Source of the DNA: JBCCBI01 sp039034155
GTDB taxonomy: Bacteria > Deinococcota > Deinococci > Deinococcales > Trueperaceae
Direction: 5' to 3'
Assembly: GCA_039034155.1 (NCBI GenBank)
Contig: JBCCBI010000144.1
Coordinates: forward strand, 1-12,126
DNA length: 12,126 bases
Part shown: positions 1 through 7,527 of the stretch, in pieces
Layout of the letters: every line of letters begins with the position of its first letter
How positions within the stretch are numbered: position 1 is the first letter of the stretch
Notes under the pieces: model-generated
Database searches by the model: none
What the model was told of the DNA's origin: nothing
The model's input: the letters and a program-made list of their open reading frames with translations, nothing else
Position numbers and translations under genes: made by a program

Positions 1-160
1 GTGTCATGCTTTTTCCATGTTGTATCGATGCCCCCGTGTTGAGCCTGCTGCGCTTAACTTGTACAAATTGATGACGCAAGCTAAACGTGATTGATTAGGA
101 TGTGTGATTATGTAGTGACGGTTATACGTCTAACAATAATAACAAGGTTCGTAATTTAAT

Positions 161-184
161 TGTGTAAATTACACACAGTGTGTA
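161..184. promoter_or_regulatory. two overlapping palindromes upstream of the lipoprotein gene
   Basis: Two perfect odd-centred palindromes share an arm. The first is TGTGTAA, A, TTACACA at 161-175. The second is TACACAC, A, GTGTGTA at 170-184. Each has 7-base arms around a single A. They end 83 bases before the lipoprotein ATG at 268, a plausible place for a repressor or activator site. Overlapping dyads of this kind fit a dimeric helix-turn-helix regulator, or two competing sites. The symmetry is seen directly; the regulatory role is inference, and no regulator gene lies in the window. Confidence 0.4.
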
Positions 185-267
185 TAGCCTATCGAACGCC
201 TTAGGGTGACGTCAAGGGCGTATGTTGCAGGTTTTTTTGTTGTAGAGTTTTTTGCTAGGCTAACGCT

Positions 268-900
268 ATGAAGAAACCTGACCGTAAAATACTTACTTTG
301 TTGATGGTGTTGATGATTGGATTAGCTTTAAGTGCGTGCAGCGACGACGACCCCAACAAGTATTTAGTTATCGCAGGCGAGCGTTTAGGGATTCGTGTAG
401 AAATGGGTGACAGTCAAGCGAGTATCCTAGCGCGGTCGCCAGTGGACAGCTTTCAATCCGAAGAACGCCCTGAAATCACCTACTTTTTTAACGACCCCAG
501 AGGCGAGTTGAGTTGGGCCGTAGAAGTTTGTCCACTAGATGAACAAGTGATTGGCGCACGCGTCTACAACGTGCCAGATAGCATCAATTTAGCAACGCTC
601 GAGGGGGTGTCCATTCGTACAACCAGAGACGAGATGTTTGAAATTCTGGGCACGCCGGATATTACCGTTAATGTTGAGGTCGAAGGCGACGAGGATGAGC
701 CGCCGAGGGTTTTTTCGCGTCACATCTACTTAACACCCATTCCCGGCGATGACGCTAACAATCAAGTCTTTGTATCGTTTTGGTATCCGCTTGAAGATAC
801 AGATAAGATGTTTTTCTTACGTACTGCAACCACTGCGCACGCATGTAACGATCCGGAATTGAACGGCATCACATCATTGGTTGTTGTGCCACCGAACTAA
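268..900 (+). CDS. predicted lipoprotein of unknown function
   Basis: The 210-residue protein starts with a basic n-region (MKKPDRK), a hydrophobic stretch at about residues 8-22 and a lipobox LSAC ending at Cys24, so it should be exported, lipidated and anchored to a membrane. The mature part begins SDDDPNKY and is acidic, and two further Cys lie in the chain. The segment around residues 110-130 (VSIRTTRDEMFEILGTPD) resembles the 'G-T-xx-V-xx-LG-x-P' turn of SmpA/OmlA-type small lipoproteins, but this is a weak likeness from memory. No convincing Shine-Dalgarno is seen before the ATG at 268. It stands alone, with a 250-base gap before miaB. I do not recognise the family. Confidence 0.75.
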   Translation: MKKPDRKILTLLMVLMIGLALSACSDDDPNKYLVIAGERLGIRVEMGDSQASILARSPVDSFQSEERPEITYFFNDPRGELSWAVEVCPLDEQVIGARVYNVPDSINLATLEGVSIRTTRDEMFEILGTPDITVNVEVEGDEDEPPRVFSRHIYLTPIPGDDANNQVFVSFWYPLEDTDKMFFLRTATTAHACNDPELNGITSLVVVPPN

Positions 901-931
901 AATAGCAACGCTCTTAAAGTGGTATCAAAAC

Positions 932-1021
932 ATTCTTGCAAAAGGTGCTCGAGGCTTTACCTACAAGAGATAACAGTCTTATGACTGTAAACGCCTTATC
1001 ATACTTGGTTGTTGCAAGAAT
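932..1021. repeat. 90-base inverted-repeat element between the lipoprotein gene and miaB
   Basis: Perfect 10-base arms ATTCTTGCAA (932-941) and TTGCAAGAAT (1012-1021) enclose 70 bases that can fold further. GGC+TTTAC (953-960) can pair with GTAAA+GCC (987-991, 993-995) with one bulged C, and ACAGTC (973-978) can pair with GACTGT (983-988) around a TTAT loop. The two inner stems compete for two bases. It could be a structured leader of miaB, a small RNA or a decayed miniature inverted-repeat element. No target-site duplication is evident. The pairing is seen; any function is inference. Confidence 0.4.
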
Positions 1022-1142
1022 TTGTTTGAGAACCTGGCGTTACCGACCGCCCCATTTTGAGCTAATTGCGCGCATTGAAGTCGTTAGCTGTAGGAACACC
1101 CTAGGCAGTAGCAGTAGCCCGCAAATTTTGTTATATCCCGCT

Positions 1143-1146
1143 GGAG
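1143..1146 (+). promoter_or_regulatory. ribosome binding site GGAG that decides the miaB start
   Basis: GGAG lies only 3 bases before the ATG at 1150 but 9 bases before the in-frame ATG at 1156. The usual spacing of about 5-9 favours 1156, which gives the N-terminus MRAHVITYGCQMN, the typical beginning of MiaB proteins. Confidence 0.6.
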
Positions 1147-1155
1147 TTAATGTTT

Positions 1156-2490
1156 ATGAGAGCACATGTCATCACCTACGGGTGCCAAATGAATGAGTAC
1201 GATACCCACACCATCACCTCAGAATTAGTGTCGGGTGGACATGAACTGGTGGCCAGTCAAGCTGATGCTGACCTGATTGTGCTCAACACCTGCGCGGTGC
1301 GCGGCAAACCTGTTGAAAAGGTTGTAACTGTGCTTGGCGAATTTCGCAAAGAAAAGCGGGCTGGTCGTGATCTTACCGTGGCCCTCATGGGCTGCCTTGC
1401 TCAACTTGATGAAGGCCAAGCCATTGCAGATAAGTTCGAGGTGGACATCCTCATTGGTCCGGGTGCCATCACCGAAATTTTGCCGGCCATTGAACAGGTT
1501 GAAGCTGGTCGTGAAGCTGTGCGGCGCTTGGAATTTAAAGATGACTTAGCTACTTACATTACGCCAGCACCGGATACGCTTACTGGCTTTTTAACTATCA
1601 TGCGGGGCTGCAACCATCACTGCACGTACTGCATTGTGCCAACAACTCGCGGTCCCGAAGTCTCCCGCCCGGTTGAGGCCATCTTGCAAGAAGCTGAAAT
1701 GATGATGGCTGCTGGCGTACAAGAAATTTATCTGCTCGGGCAAAACGTAAATTCTTATGGTCTAGGTGATGATAGCTTGCCGTCGTTTGCTGAACTCTTA
1801 CGTATGGTTGGGAGCATCGGTATTCCTAGAGTCAAGTTTACAACTAGCCACCCTATGAACTTTACGTCAGACATTATCGACGCCATTGCCGAAACAGACA
1901 CAGTCTGTAATTACATCCACTTGCCCGTTCAGTCGGGTAGTGACAAAGTGCTGAGGCGCATGGCCCGCGAGTACAAACGCGAGCGCTATATGGACATCAT
2001 CCGCGAAATTAAAGCCAAAATTGACGATGTTGTTATTTCTACTGATATCATTGTGGGCTTTCCTGGTGAAACAGATGATGACTTTGAGCAAACGTTAAGC
2101 TTGTACGAGGAAGTTCAGTACGACCATGCCTACATGTTCATGTACTCGGCACGGCCAGGAACACCATCTTACAAACACTTTGACGACATGCCGCGTAAAG
2201 CTAAAACAGATCGCTTGCAACGCTTAATTGAGCGTCAAAAACACTGGTCTTACACACGCAATCAACGTTGGGTAGGGCGCGATTTACAGGTGCTCATCAA
2301 AGAACCTGCGACCGATGGCGATTATGTAGTGGGTCACAGTGACCAGAATCACACGGTTCTGGTGCCTAAAGATCAGGTGACTAGCATGGGGCTTCATAGT
2401 GTACAAGTTGACACGGCAACACCGCATACTCTCTATGGCACTGTGCAAGGGCACACCCCAACTGCCATTCCTCTGATGATGGCGCATTAG
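1156..2490 (+). CDS. miaB: tRNA-2-methylthio-N6-dimethylallyladenosine synthase MiaB
   Basis: A radical SAM enzyme that adds the 2-methylthio group to N6-isopentenyladenosine at position 37 of tRNAs reading U-starting codons, using two [4Fe-4S] clusters. Numbered from the ATG at 1156, the N-terminal UPF0004 domain carries the three cluster Cys: C10 (YGCQMN), C46 (NTCAVRG) and C80 (MGCLAQ). The radical SAM motif CxxxCxxC is C152/C156/C159 in RGCNHHCTYC. The motifs LLGQNVNSYG, LPVQSGSDKVL and DIIVGFPGET are typical of the family. A C-terminal TRAM-like RNA-binding domain covers roughly the last 65 residues. The length of 444 is normal. An upstream ATG at 1150 would add two residues, but the GGAG spacing favours 1156. 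The gene contains no CTCGAG palindrome, unlike most of the window. The Nudix gene follows after 17 bases. Confidence 0.96.
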   Translation: MRAHVITYGCQMNEYDTHTITSELVSGGHELVASQADADLIVLNTCAVRGKPVEKVVTVLGEFRKEKRAGRDLTVALMGCLAQLDEGQAIADKFEVDILIGPGAITEILPAIEQVEAGREAVRRLEFKDDLATYITPAPDTLTGFLTIMRGCNHHCTYCIVPTTRGPEVSRPVEAILQEAEMMMAAGVQEIYLLGQNVNSYGLGDDSLPSFAELLRMVGSIGIPRVKFTTSHPMNFTSDIIDAIAETDTVCNYIHLPVQSGSDKVLRRMAREYKRERYMDIIREIKAKIDDVVISTDIIVGFPGETDDDFEQTLSLYEEVQYDHAYMFMYSARPGTPSYKHFDDMPRKAKTDRLQRLIERQKHWSYTRNQRWVGRDLQVLIKEPATDGDYVVGHSDQNHTVLVPKDQVTSMGLHSVQVDTATPHTLYGTVQGHTPTAIPLMMAH

Positions 2491-2507
2491 TTCTGTCAAC
2501 ACTCCTC

Positions 2508-2981
2508 ATGACACTCACAAGAGACTTTACTGTAGCGACTTTTGTTTGGTGGCGCGGGCAGATGTTACTTCACAAGCACCCTAAACTGGGTTTATGGCTT
2601 CCTTGCGGGGGGCATATTGAACCCAACGAACTACCCGATGATGCGGCAGTACGTGAGTGCTTGGAAGAAACAGGCGTAGCTATTGAACTTGTAGGTGAAC
2701 GTGCTTTAGAGGTACATTCCCCGAGGCAGCTTGTGCGCCCGCGGGGGGTGCAGCTCGAGCCCATTATCCCCGGCCACGAACATATCGACCTTGTTTACTA
2801 TGGTATTCCTGAAGCTGGCTACGGTGGTAAAATTGTTGGCGAGCACAATGATTTTGCTTGGGATTTTGCGTGGTACTCAGCAGATGCTTGGCGGGAACTT
2901 GAGCTCACTGAGGAAGTGCGGGCGTGGCTCGAGCTAGCTGAGCGTGAAATTCCGCAGCATATAGGGGAGGATGTGTCATGA
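2508..2981 (+). CDS. Nudix hydrolase
   Basis: A 157-residue single-domain Nudix protein that should hydrolyse a nucleoside diphosphate linked to another group, using divalent metal. The full Nudix box Gx5Ex7REUxEExGU is present: G35, E41, R49-E50, E53-E54, G56. The catalytic E53/E54 and the flanking metal ligands are intact. The N-terminal strand (TVATFVWWRGQMLLHKHP) and the WLPCGGHIE approach to the box are typical. The substrate cannot be read from the sequence. The gene begins 17 bases after miaB without an obvious Shine-Dalgarno, so it may rely on coupling. Its stop overlaps the glycosyltransferase start (ATGA, 2978-2981). That coupling hints at a nucleotide-sugar or related substrate, but this is inference. 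Confidence 0.9.
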   Translation: MTLTRDFTVATFVWWRGQMLLHKHPKLGLWLPCGGHIEPNELPDDAAVRECLEETGVAIELVGERALEVHSPRQLVRPRGVQLEPIIPGHEHIDLVYYGIPEAGYGGKIVGEHNDFAWDFAWYSADAWRELELTEEVRAWLELAEREIPQHIGEDVS

Positions 2982-3859
2982 AACTATCCGTCATTATGGT
3001 GTGTCTCAATGAGTCCAAAACAATGCGCGACCAACTTGACGCACTTGCCCGCCAACACCCTTGGGAAGATGACTGGGAAGTCATTGTGGCTGACAACGGC
3101 TCAACTGATGGCTCACAGGACATTGCCCGTGCTTATGCCGACCAGCTTAACATTACCGTGCTGGACGCGTCTGATACATTAGGATCAGCATATGCCCGCA
3201 ACACGGCCGCCACAGCAGCAACAGGTGAAGGACTTTTATTTGTTGATGCCGATGATGTCGTTGCCGACGACTGGCTTGTCCACATGGGCAACGCTCTTAA
3301 GCAGCACGAGTTTGTGGCAGCTAGGCTCGAGTTCCGTAAGCTTAACCCCGACTGGGTATATCACAGTCGGGGTAGACCACAAGAAAAACAACTTGCTAGA
3401 TATCCTTATGGTGACTTTTTTCCTCACGCGTTTGGTACTAGCTTGGGTATTCGTAAAACTCTACACGACACTGCAGATGGCTTTGACGAAAGGCTTTTGC
3501 GCGGTCAAGATATGGAATATTGCTGGCGCATTCAAGCGCAAGGCGTTGAGCTTGTATATATACCCGAAGCGGTTGTTCACTACCGCTTTCGGGCAGATTT
3601 TGATGCTATTTACAATCAATCCTACCGCTACGCACAGGGCAATATGCAGATATATAAGATATACGTAAAGCGTCATCAACAAGATGAAACCGTACGAGTT
3701 CCCCCTAAACCAACGCTCGATCTTAAAAAGCTTGCCTACTTAGTGGTTCACTATCCACGCATTAAGGACGATCAAGATCGTGGCTCGTGGTTGTGGAATT
3801 TTGGCTGGGAGTTGGGACTCATAAAAGGAGCTTGGCGTTACAAGATAATGCCATTTTAG
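2978..3859 (+). CDS. family 2 glycosyltransferase
   Basis: A 293-residue GT-A fold glycosyltransferase, expected to transfer a sugar from a nucleotide donor to a surface or cell-envelope acceptor. The N-terminus has the GT2 pattern SVIMVCLNES, then VIVADNGSTDGS at about residues 35-46. The metal/nucleotide-binding DxD is D90-A-D92 (FVDADD). A catalytic-region motif RGQDMEYCWR lies at 175-184, the counterpart of the ED-x-(E/D)-W-R region of GT2 enzymes. No transmembrane helix is evident, although the C-terminus is aromatic and basic. The start at 2978 is supported by GGGGAGG at 2964-2970 with 7-base spacing and by the 4-base overlap with the Nudix gene. The acceptor is unknown. Confidence 0.88.
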   Translation: MKLSVIMVCLNESKTMRDQLDALARQHPWEDDWEVIVADNGSTDGSQDIARAYADQLNITVLDASDTLGSAYARNTAATAATGEGLLFVDADDVVADDWLVHMGNALKQHEFVAARLEFRKLNPDWVYHSRGRPQEKQLARYPYGDFFPHAFGTSLGIRKTLHDTADGFDERLLRGQDMEYCWRIQAQGVELVYIPEAVVHYRFRADFDAIYNQSYRYAQGNMQIYKIYVKRHQQDETVRVPPKPTLDLKKLAYLVVHYPRIKDDQDRGSWLWNFGWELGLIKGAWRYKIMPF

Positions 3860-4127
3860 AGGTTGCCTTAACTACAACTTACAGCGTTATCAGGAGTTTA
3901 GCGCTGGTTGCATAAGTATCGAGCAGCGTAAGTATTAGCAAGCTTCCTCAGGATGTAGTTCAACAGTTAGGTATCAAGTGTGCCTCTGGAAAAGTTTTGA
4001 TGAATGTCCACGTGTTTCAGCAGTAGTGCTAATAGAGCCTACAGGTCAGAGGGTATTGAGATGCTTTCTTGGGCTGCTGCAAACCCTGTTACAGCAACAA
4101 GCTGGTAGTTTATGTCTATGATGAATC
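3860..4127. other. gene-free spacer with a possible coding remnant
   Basis: No RNA gene or clear terminator is seen here. A 36-codon open stretch at 3916-4023, stop TAG at 4024-4026, reads in part SKLPQDVVQQLGIKCASGK, then VLMNVHVFQQ. This looks protein-like and faintly resembles an AbrB/SpoVT-type 'LP-xx-V-xx-LGI' segment. It lacks an upstream start codon and is closed by TAA at 3913-3915. It may be the tail of a decayed gene or chance. The promoter of the following gene pair should lie in this spacer, but I cannot place it. Confidence 0.25.
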
Positions 4128-5318
4128 ATGACTAACACCGATGCCCTTGACGACTGGATTCGCTCGAGCTTCATGGACCTAAACACCGACCTCGAGGAAA
4201 TGTACTTTCAACAAGCTGACCGCGCCAGTGTACAGGGTATTGGTGAGGCTGAAAAGACGCGGCTCGAGCGCGAAGGCCGCGATCTCATCCGGGCACTTTT
4301 AGAAGAAGGCAATACTAACGAAGGCTTTGACCAAGCATTTGACCTACTGGGTAACGTTGGCTTTTATATGGCTGCCTGCCGTCGCCACGAGATTACTGAC
4401 CCTACCCGAGACCGCAGCTCACCCTTGGTGGAAGCTTCTGCTCTGGCAATGCACATTGCGGCGTCCATCGGTGTGATTCCGCGCTTTGCGACGGCTCACC
4501 TCACCACCCATAACCGCGCCGTAGGAGGCATCTACAAAAGCTTTACCCACTTAGAAGCAGAGCGCATTTTTTTGGATTACAACAGCAAAGGCATCTTTGC
4601 CTACAAGCGTGCTGCGGACGCCCTCTTAAAAATTCAACCGCTAGGCGTCTCGCATCCTGTCACGCATGACTTGCTCAAGGCTGCTAAGCAGGCTTTACAA
4701 GATGTCATCGACAGCAATCACGACCTCATCAATAAGCTTGACACAGACAGGTTTTTCTACTGTGTACGGCCGTACTACAAGCCTCATCAAGTTGGTTCAC
4801 AAACCTACCGAGGCGCGAACGCGGGCGATTTTGCGGGCATCAACGTGATTGATTTGTTGTTGGGTTTGTGTAAAGCCAATGTACCTGCTTACTCGAGAAT
4901 CTTGGTGGACAAATTTTTGTACATGATGCCTGAAGATCAGGCGATTTTGCGTGATTGTATGCGGCGGCAGAGTTATATGGACACATTTTTAGCTGCCCAA
5001 GACCAGCAACATGAACCGTGGTATCAAACAAATTTGAGGTTGTTTTTGGACGTCTGCGACCTTCACGGTGAGGCTGCCATCCAGCATCACAATCAACTTG
5101 TTGAGACCTATATTGCAGAACCTTCTAAAAAATTGACATCTCAACATATGGCTACGGTGACAGCAAGTGGGCCACCTTTATCTGTGCTCTTGCGCGCCCT
5201 TGAAAACTTGCGTGACTACCGCGCTGCTCACGAGCGGGATGATATTCCTACCCGATTTGCAGATATAGCCTATCTGCGGGCTAGCCTCGAGCAGAAGCAG
5301 GAGCCCACCCATGTCTGA
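4128..5318 (+). CDS. heme-dependent dioxygenase-like protein, PrnB/DUF1864 family (indoleamine 2,3-dioxygenase fold)
   Basis: A 396-residue protein matching, by recalled motifs, the PrnB (DUF1864) branch of the tryptophan/indoleamine dioxygenase superfamily of histidyl-heme enzymes acting on indoles or other aromatics. The core signature spans residues 214-247: RPYYKP, then YRGANAGDFAGIN, then IDLLLGL. It parallels the 'RG-x-SA-x-QS…DxLLG' segment of indoleamine dioxygenases. A second motif, H320-H321-NQLVETYI at 320-329, parallels the dioxygenase segment H-LQIVTKYI that holds the proximal heme ligand, so H321 is the predicted heme ligand. SGPPLSVLLRALE near 346-358 matches the later 'GTGG…LMxFLK' region. 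The start is fixed by lack of other in-frame ATGs nearby; no Shine-Dalgarno is clear. It overlaps the next gene by 8 bases. Its true substrate is unknown; tryptophan or a derivative is the leading guess. Confidence 0.82.
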   Translation: MTNTDALDDWIRSSFMDLNTDLEEMYFQQADRASVQGIGEAEKTRLEREGRDLIRALLEEGNTNEGFDQAFDLLGNVGFYMAACRRHEITDPTRDRSSPLVEASALAMHIAASIGVIPRFATAHLTTHNRAVGGIYKSFTHLEAERIFLDYNSKGIFAYKRAADALLKIQPLGVSHPVTHDLLKAAKQALQDVIDSNHDLINKLDTDRFFYCVRPYYKPHQVGSQTYRGANAGDFAGINVIDLLLGLCKANVPAYSRILVDKFLYMMPEDQAILRDCMRRQSYMDTFLAAQDQQHEPWYQTNLRLFLDVCDLHGEAAIQHHNQLVETYIAEPSKKLTSQHMATVTASGPPLSVLLRALENLRDYRAAHERDDIPTRFADIAYLRASLEQKQEPTHV

Positions 5319-6444
5319 CGTGAGCGATCAGTACCGCGCTGATTTTGTACCTGTCCAAGGACACTACTTTTTAAGTCACTCTGTTGGACGGCCGCTTAAA
5401 AGCACCAAACACGCATTTGAACACGCTTTTTTTGAACCCTGGGAAACCCAAGCGGGTGGTCTTTGGCCGCAGTGGTTAGGCGTTATTGAAGACTTTCAAG
5501 CTGCCCTAGCAACCCTTTTTCACGCCAAGCCAGCGGAGTTTTGCCCACAAGTTAATGTCTCGAGCGCACTCACCAAACTCGTTATGTCACTAGACGTGCT
5601 GCAAGAAGATGAGGGTGTTGTGCTAGTTAGCGAAGCGGATTTCCCAACTATTGGCTTTGTATTTCAAAAAGCGTTACCCAATCCGGATAAGCAACTCCGC
5701 TTTATTCCTAAAACGCACGACCTAAGTGATGCCAACATGTGGGCAGATTACCTGACAGATGATGTAGCGCTTTGTTTGATCAGTCATGTCTATTCCAACA
5801 CAGGTCAACAAGCACCGGTGGGTGATATTGTGCCGCTTGCCAAGTCCAAAAATATCCTAACTGTCATTGATGCTGCTCAATCTGCGGGGATTATTCCTTT
5901 GAACTTAGGCGAGCTTCAGCCAGATGCGCTGATTGGCTCGAGCGTCAAGTGGCTCTGCGGTGGGTCAGGGGCATGTTATTTATGGATACATCCTGAGCTG
6001 CTCGAGTACTGCCAGCCTAAAGATGTCGGCTGGTTTTCCCACGAAAACCCCTTTGAGTTCGATGTTCACAACTTTCGCTATCATCCAACTTCACTACGCT
6101 TTTGGGGTGGGACGCCAGCCATTGCTCCTTATGCTATTGCTAGTCACAGCATCAGTTACCTGGCAGATATTGGCACAGCGCGTATACGTGAGCACAATAC
6201 CTACCTCATCAACAAAGTTCTAGACGAACTTCAGCATGAAGTGGTATCTCCTAGAGACGTGTGCAAACGAAGTGGCACTATGGTGTTGCACTTTGGCAAC
6301 AAACATGAAAATATCTCGCAACGCTTGACAGCAGCCAACATCCATGTTGATCAGCGTGAGCTGGGTATGCGGGTGTCTCCTCATGTATATACGACGTCAC
6401 AGGATATTGACACGCTGTTACAGACTGTTGAAGATTTCGCCTAG
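5311..6444 (+). CDS. kynureninase-like class V aminotransferase-fold PLP enzyme
   Basis: A 377-residue fold-type I PLP enzyme of the class V group. The N-terminal YFLSHSVGRP resembles the kynureninase opening 'YLxGNSLGxxP'. D187 in VIDAAQSAG should contact the PLP pyridine nitrogen. K213 in SSVKWLCGGSG is the expected Schiff-base lysine, 26 residues later as in kynureninases. The following ACYLWIHPEL is also kynureninase-like. Alternatives are cysteine desulfurase-like or isopenicillin-N-epimerase-like relatives, so I assign no symbol. AGGAG (5299-5303) sits 7 bases before the ATG, and the start overlaps the heme-enzyme gene by 8 bases, so the two are translationally coupled. Together they suggest oxidative ring opening followed by side-chain cleavage or transamination of an aromatic amino acid. 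A role as ordinary KynU would need a formamidase, which is absent here. Confidence 0.82.
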   Translation: MSDVSDQYRADFVPVQGHYFLSHSVGRPLKSTKHAFEHAFFEPWETQAGGLWPQWLGVIEDFQAALATLFHAKPAEFCPQVNVSSALTKLVMSLDVLQEDEGVVLVSEADFPTIGFVFQKALPNPDKQLRFIPKTHDLSDANMWADYLTDDVALCLISHVYSNTGQQAPVGDIVPLAKSKNILTVIDAAQSAGIIPLNLGELQPDALIGSSVKWLCGGSGACYLWIHPELLEYCQPKDVGWFSHENPFEFDVHNFRYHPTSLRFWGGTPAIAPYAIASHSISYLADIGTARIREHNTYLINKVLDELQHEVVSPRDVCKRSGTMVLHFGNKHENISQRLTAANIHVDQRELGMRVSPHVYTTSQDIDTLLQTVEDFA

Positions 6445-6502
6445 TTGTTGTGTAGCAGTATTAAAACTAGATTTTGAGCTTGATGTGTCTTGGCAAATAA
6501 GA

Positions 6503-7333
6503 TTAGATCGTAACTGCTGGTGTTGGCACGAACCGCTCGAGCCACACCGCTGCTTCTTGCACAGCAGCCTTATTTTTAACCTCAATAATCAGCCGTGGTT
6601 CCTGCTCAAGCTTAGCAAGTTCCTCAAACAACGCTTTAAAGCCAATATCACCTTCACCAGGTAGCCAGTGCCGGTCGATGTAGCCGTCGCTATCTTGCAA
6701 ATGTACATGCGCCAAATAACTTCCAGCAGCTGCCACGTACTGGTCGGGGGTGGGTGCACCGTGCTGGATATGCATACAGTAGGCGTGTCCTACATCAATA
6801 CTCATGCGTAGTGAAGCTGAGTCAAAGGCACTAACAAGGTCACGTAAAAGCCTTAAATCAAGGTCTTTGATGTTTTCAATCACCAACGTACAGCCGATGC
6901 GTTCAGCTTCGGCAAGGGGTTGCTCGAGCGTCTTTTTCATTAAATCCAGCACGTAATGGCGCTGTTTGTCGTTGTGCAAAATGTGCCGGTGTAACCACGG
7001 GTCAATCGGGCTGTGCACGACCATGTGGCTTGCACCCAAGGCCTCAGCGGCACCTAAACCTTGTAGCAAGCGTTTTTGCACGCCCTCACGCATTAATGGG
7101 TCTGGATTGGCAATGTCTAAACCCCAAAATGGCCCGTGAATACCCATGCGGCCGGGGTAATCGCCGAGCAACTTGGTGGCTTCGTCAACTTTGCTGCGCC
7201 AGTCGCCATCCAACAAATCAGCTTGGTAAAAATCTTGAATCTCGAGGTCGCGTGCGCCGTTTTTAAGCCAGTCTAGGTGAGGTTCTAACTGGTCCGTCAT
7301 GAGTGCCGCGCCGATGTTGCTAAGGGTTGCCAT
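6503..7333 (-). CDS. sugar phosphate isomerase/epimerase-family TIM barrel (AP endonuclease 2-like)
   Basis: A 276-residue TIM barrel of the xylose isomerase-like / endonuclease IV-like superfamily. Metal-ligand positions are recognisable: H66 (IHGPFWG), H107 (VVHSP), E153 (VIENI), D180 and H183 (DVGHA), H209/H211 (AHVHLQD), D220-R-H222 with WLPGEGDIGF, and E251 (IIEVK). The set is complete for a two- or three-metal active site, so it should be active, but members range over epimerases, isomerases and hydrolases and the substrate cannot be named. The start is supported by AGGAG on the minus strand (complement of 7340-7344) 6 bases before the ATG. It lies 194 bases downstream of phnM on the same strand, with its own repeat-type regulatory site at 7394-7433. 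It converges on the kynureninase-like gene with a 58-base gap. Confidence 0.87.
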   Translation of the reverse strand: MATLSNIGAALMTDQLEPHLDWLKNGARDLEIQDFYQADLLDGDWRSKVDEATKLLGDYPGRMGIHGPFWGLDIANPDPLMREGVQKRLLQGLGAAEALGASHMVVHSPIDPWLHRHILHNDKQRHYVLDLMKKTLEQPLAEAERIGCTLVIENIKDLDLRLLRDLVSAFDSASLRMSIDVGHAYCMHIQHGAPTPDQYVAAAGSYLAHVHLQDSDGYIDRHWLPGEGDIGFKALFEELAKLEQEPRLIIEVKNKAAVQEAAVWLERFVPTPAVTI

Positions 7334-7393
7334 GTGGTTCTCCTAACTGAACAAGGGATGAGCCTGTGTTTATTAGGAGGTTGTAACAAGGGG

Positions 7394-7433
7394 ATGTCAG
7401 CGCGGTATCTGCGGGATGTCAGGGGTGTATCAG
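7394..7433 (-). promoter_or_regulatory. four-unit 11-base-period repeat array (PhoB-box-like) upstream of the isomerase gene
   Basis: Read on the plus strand, four 7-base units start every 11 bases, each separated by 4 bases: ATGTCAG (7394), GTATCTG (7405), ATGTCAG (7416) and GTATCAG (7427). In the sense of the isomerase gene they are CTGATAC, CTGACAT, CAGATAC and CTGACAT. A 7+4 layout is that of PhoB boxes (E. coli unit CTGTCAT), and CTGACAT differs by one base. The array ends 60 bases before the gene start. The layout is seen; PhoB binding is inference. Confidence 0.5.
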
Positions 7434-7490
7434 TAGGTGGATGAGGGAGAAGGGGGATTTCATCAGGTGGTGCGCATGTGTCATGTCATT

Positions 7491-7519
7491 GCGAAGTTGA
7501 TGTGAGCGAAGTTGATGTG
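7491..7519. repeat. 14-base tandem direct repeat just downstream of phnM
   Basis: GCGAAGTTGATGTG occurs at 7491-7504 and 7506-7519, a 15-base period. The second copy ends 8 bases before the end of phnM (stop at 7528-7530 on the minus strand). It could be replication slippage or a pair of binding sites; no function is evident. Confidence 0.7.
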
Positions 7520-7527
7520 GGGAGATG

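Noticed and set aside
932..1021. tRNA gene
   Set aside because: The length is near that of a tRNA, but the 10-base outer stem and the absence of D-, anticodon- and T-arm signatures (no TTC-A-A loop) rule it out.
936..1196. 86-codon open frame before miaB
   Set aside because: It runs through the inverted-repeat element, has no Shine-Dalgarno, overlaps the miaB start in another frame, and its protein has no recognisable pattern.
6445..6502. Bidirectional terminator between the converging genes
   Set aside because: No stem followed by a T-run is visible in the 58 bases.
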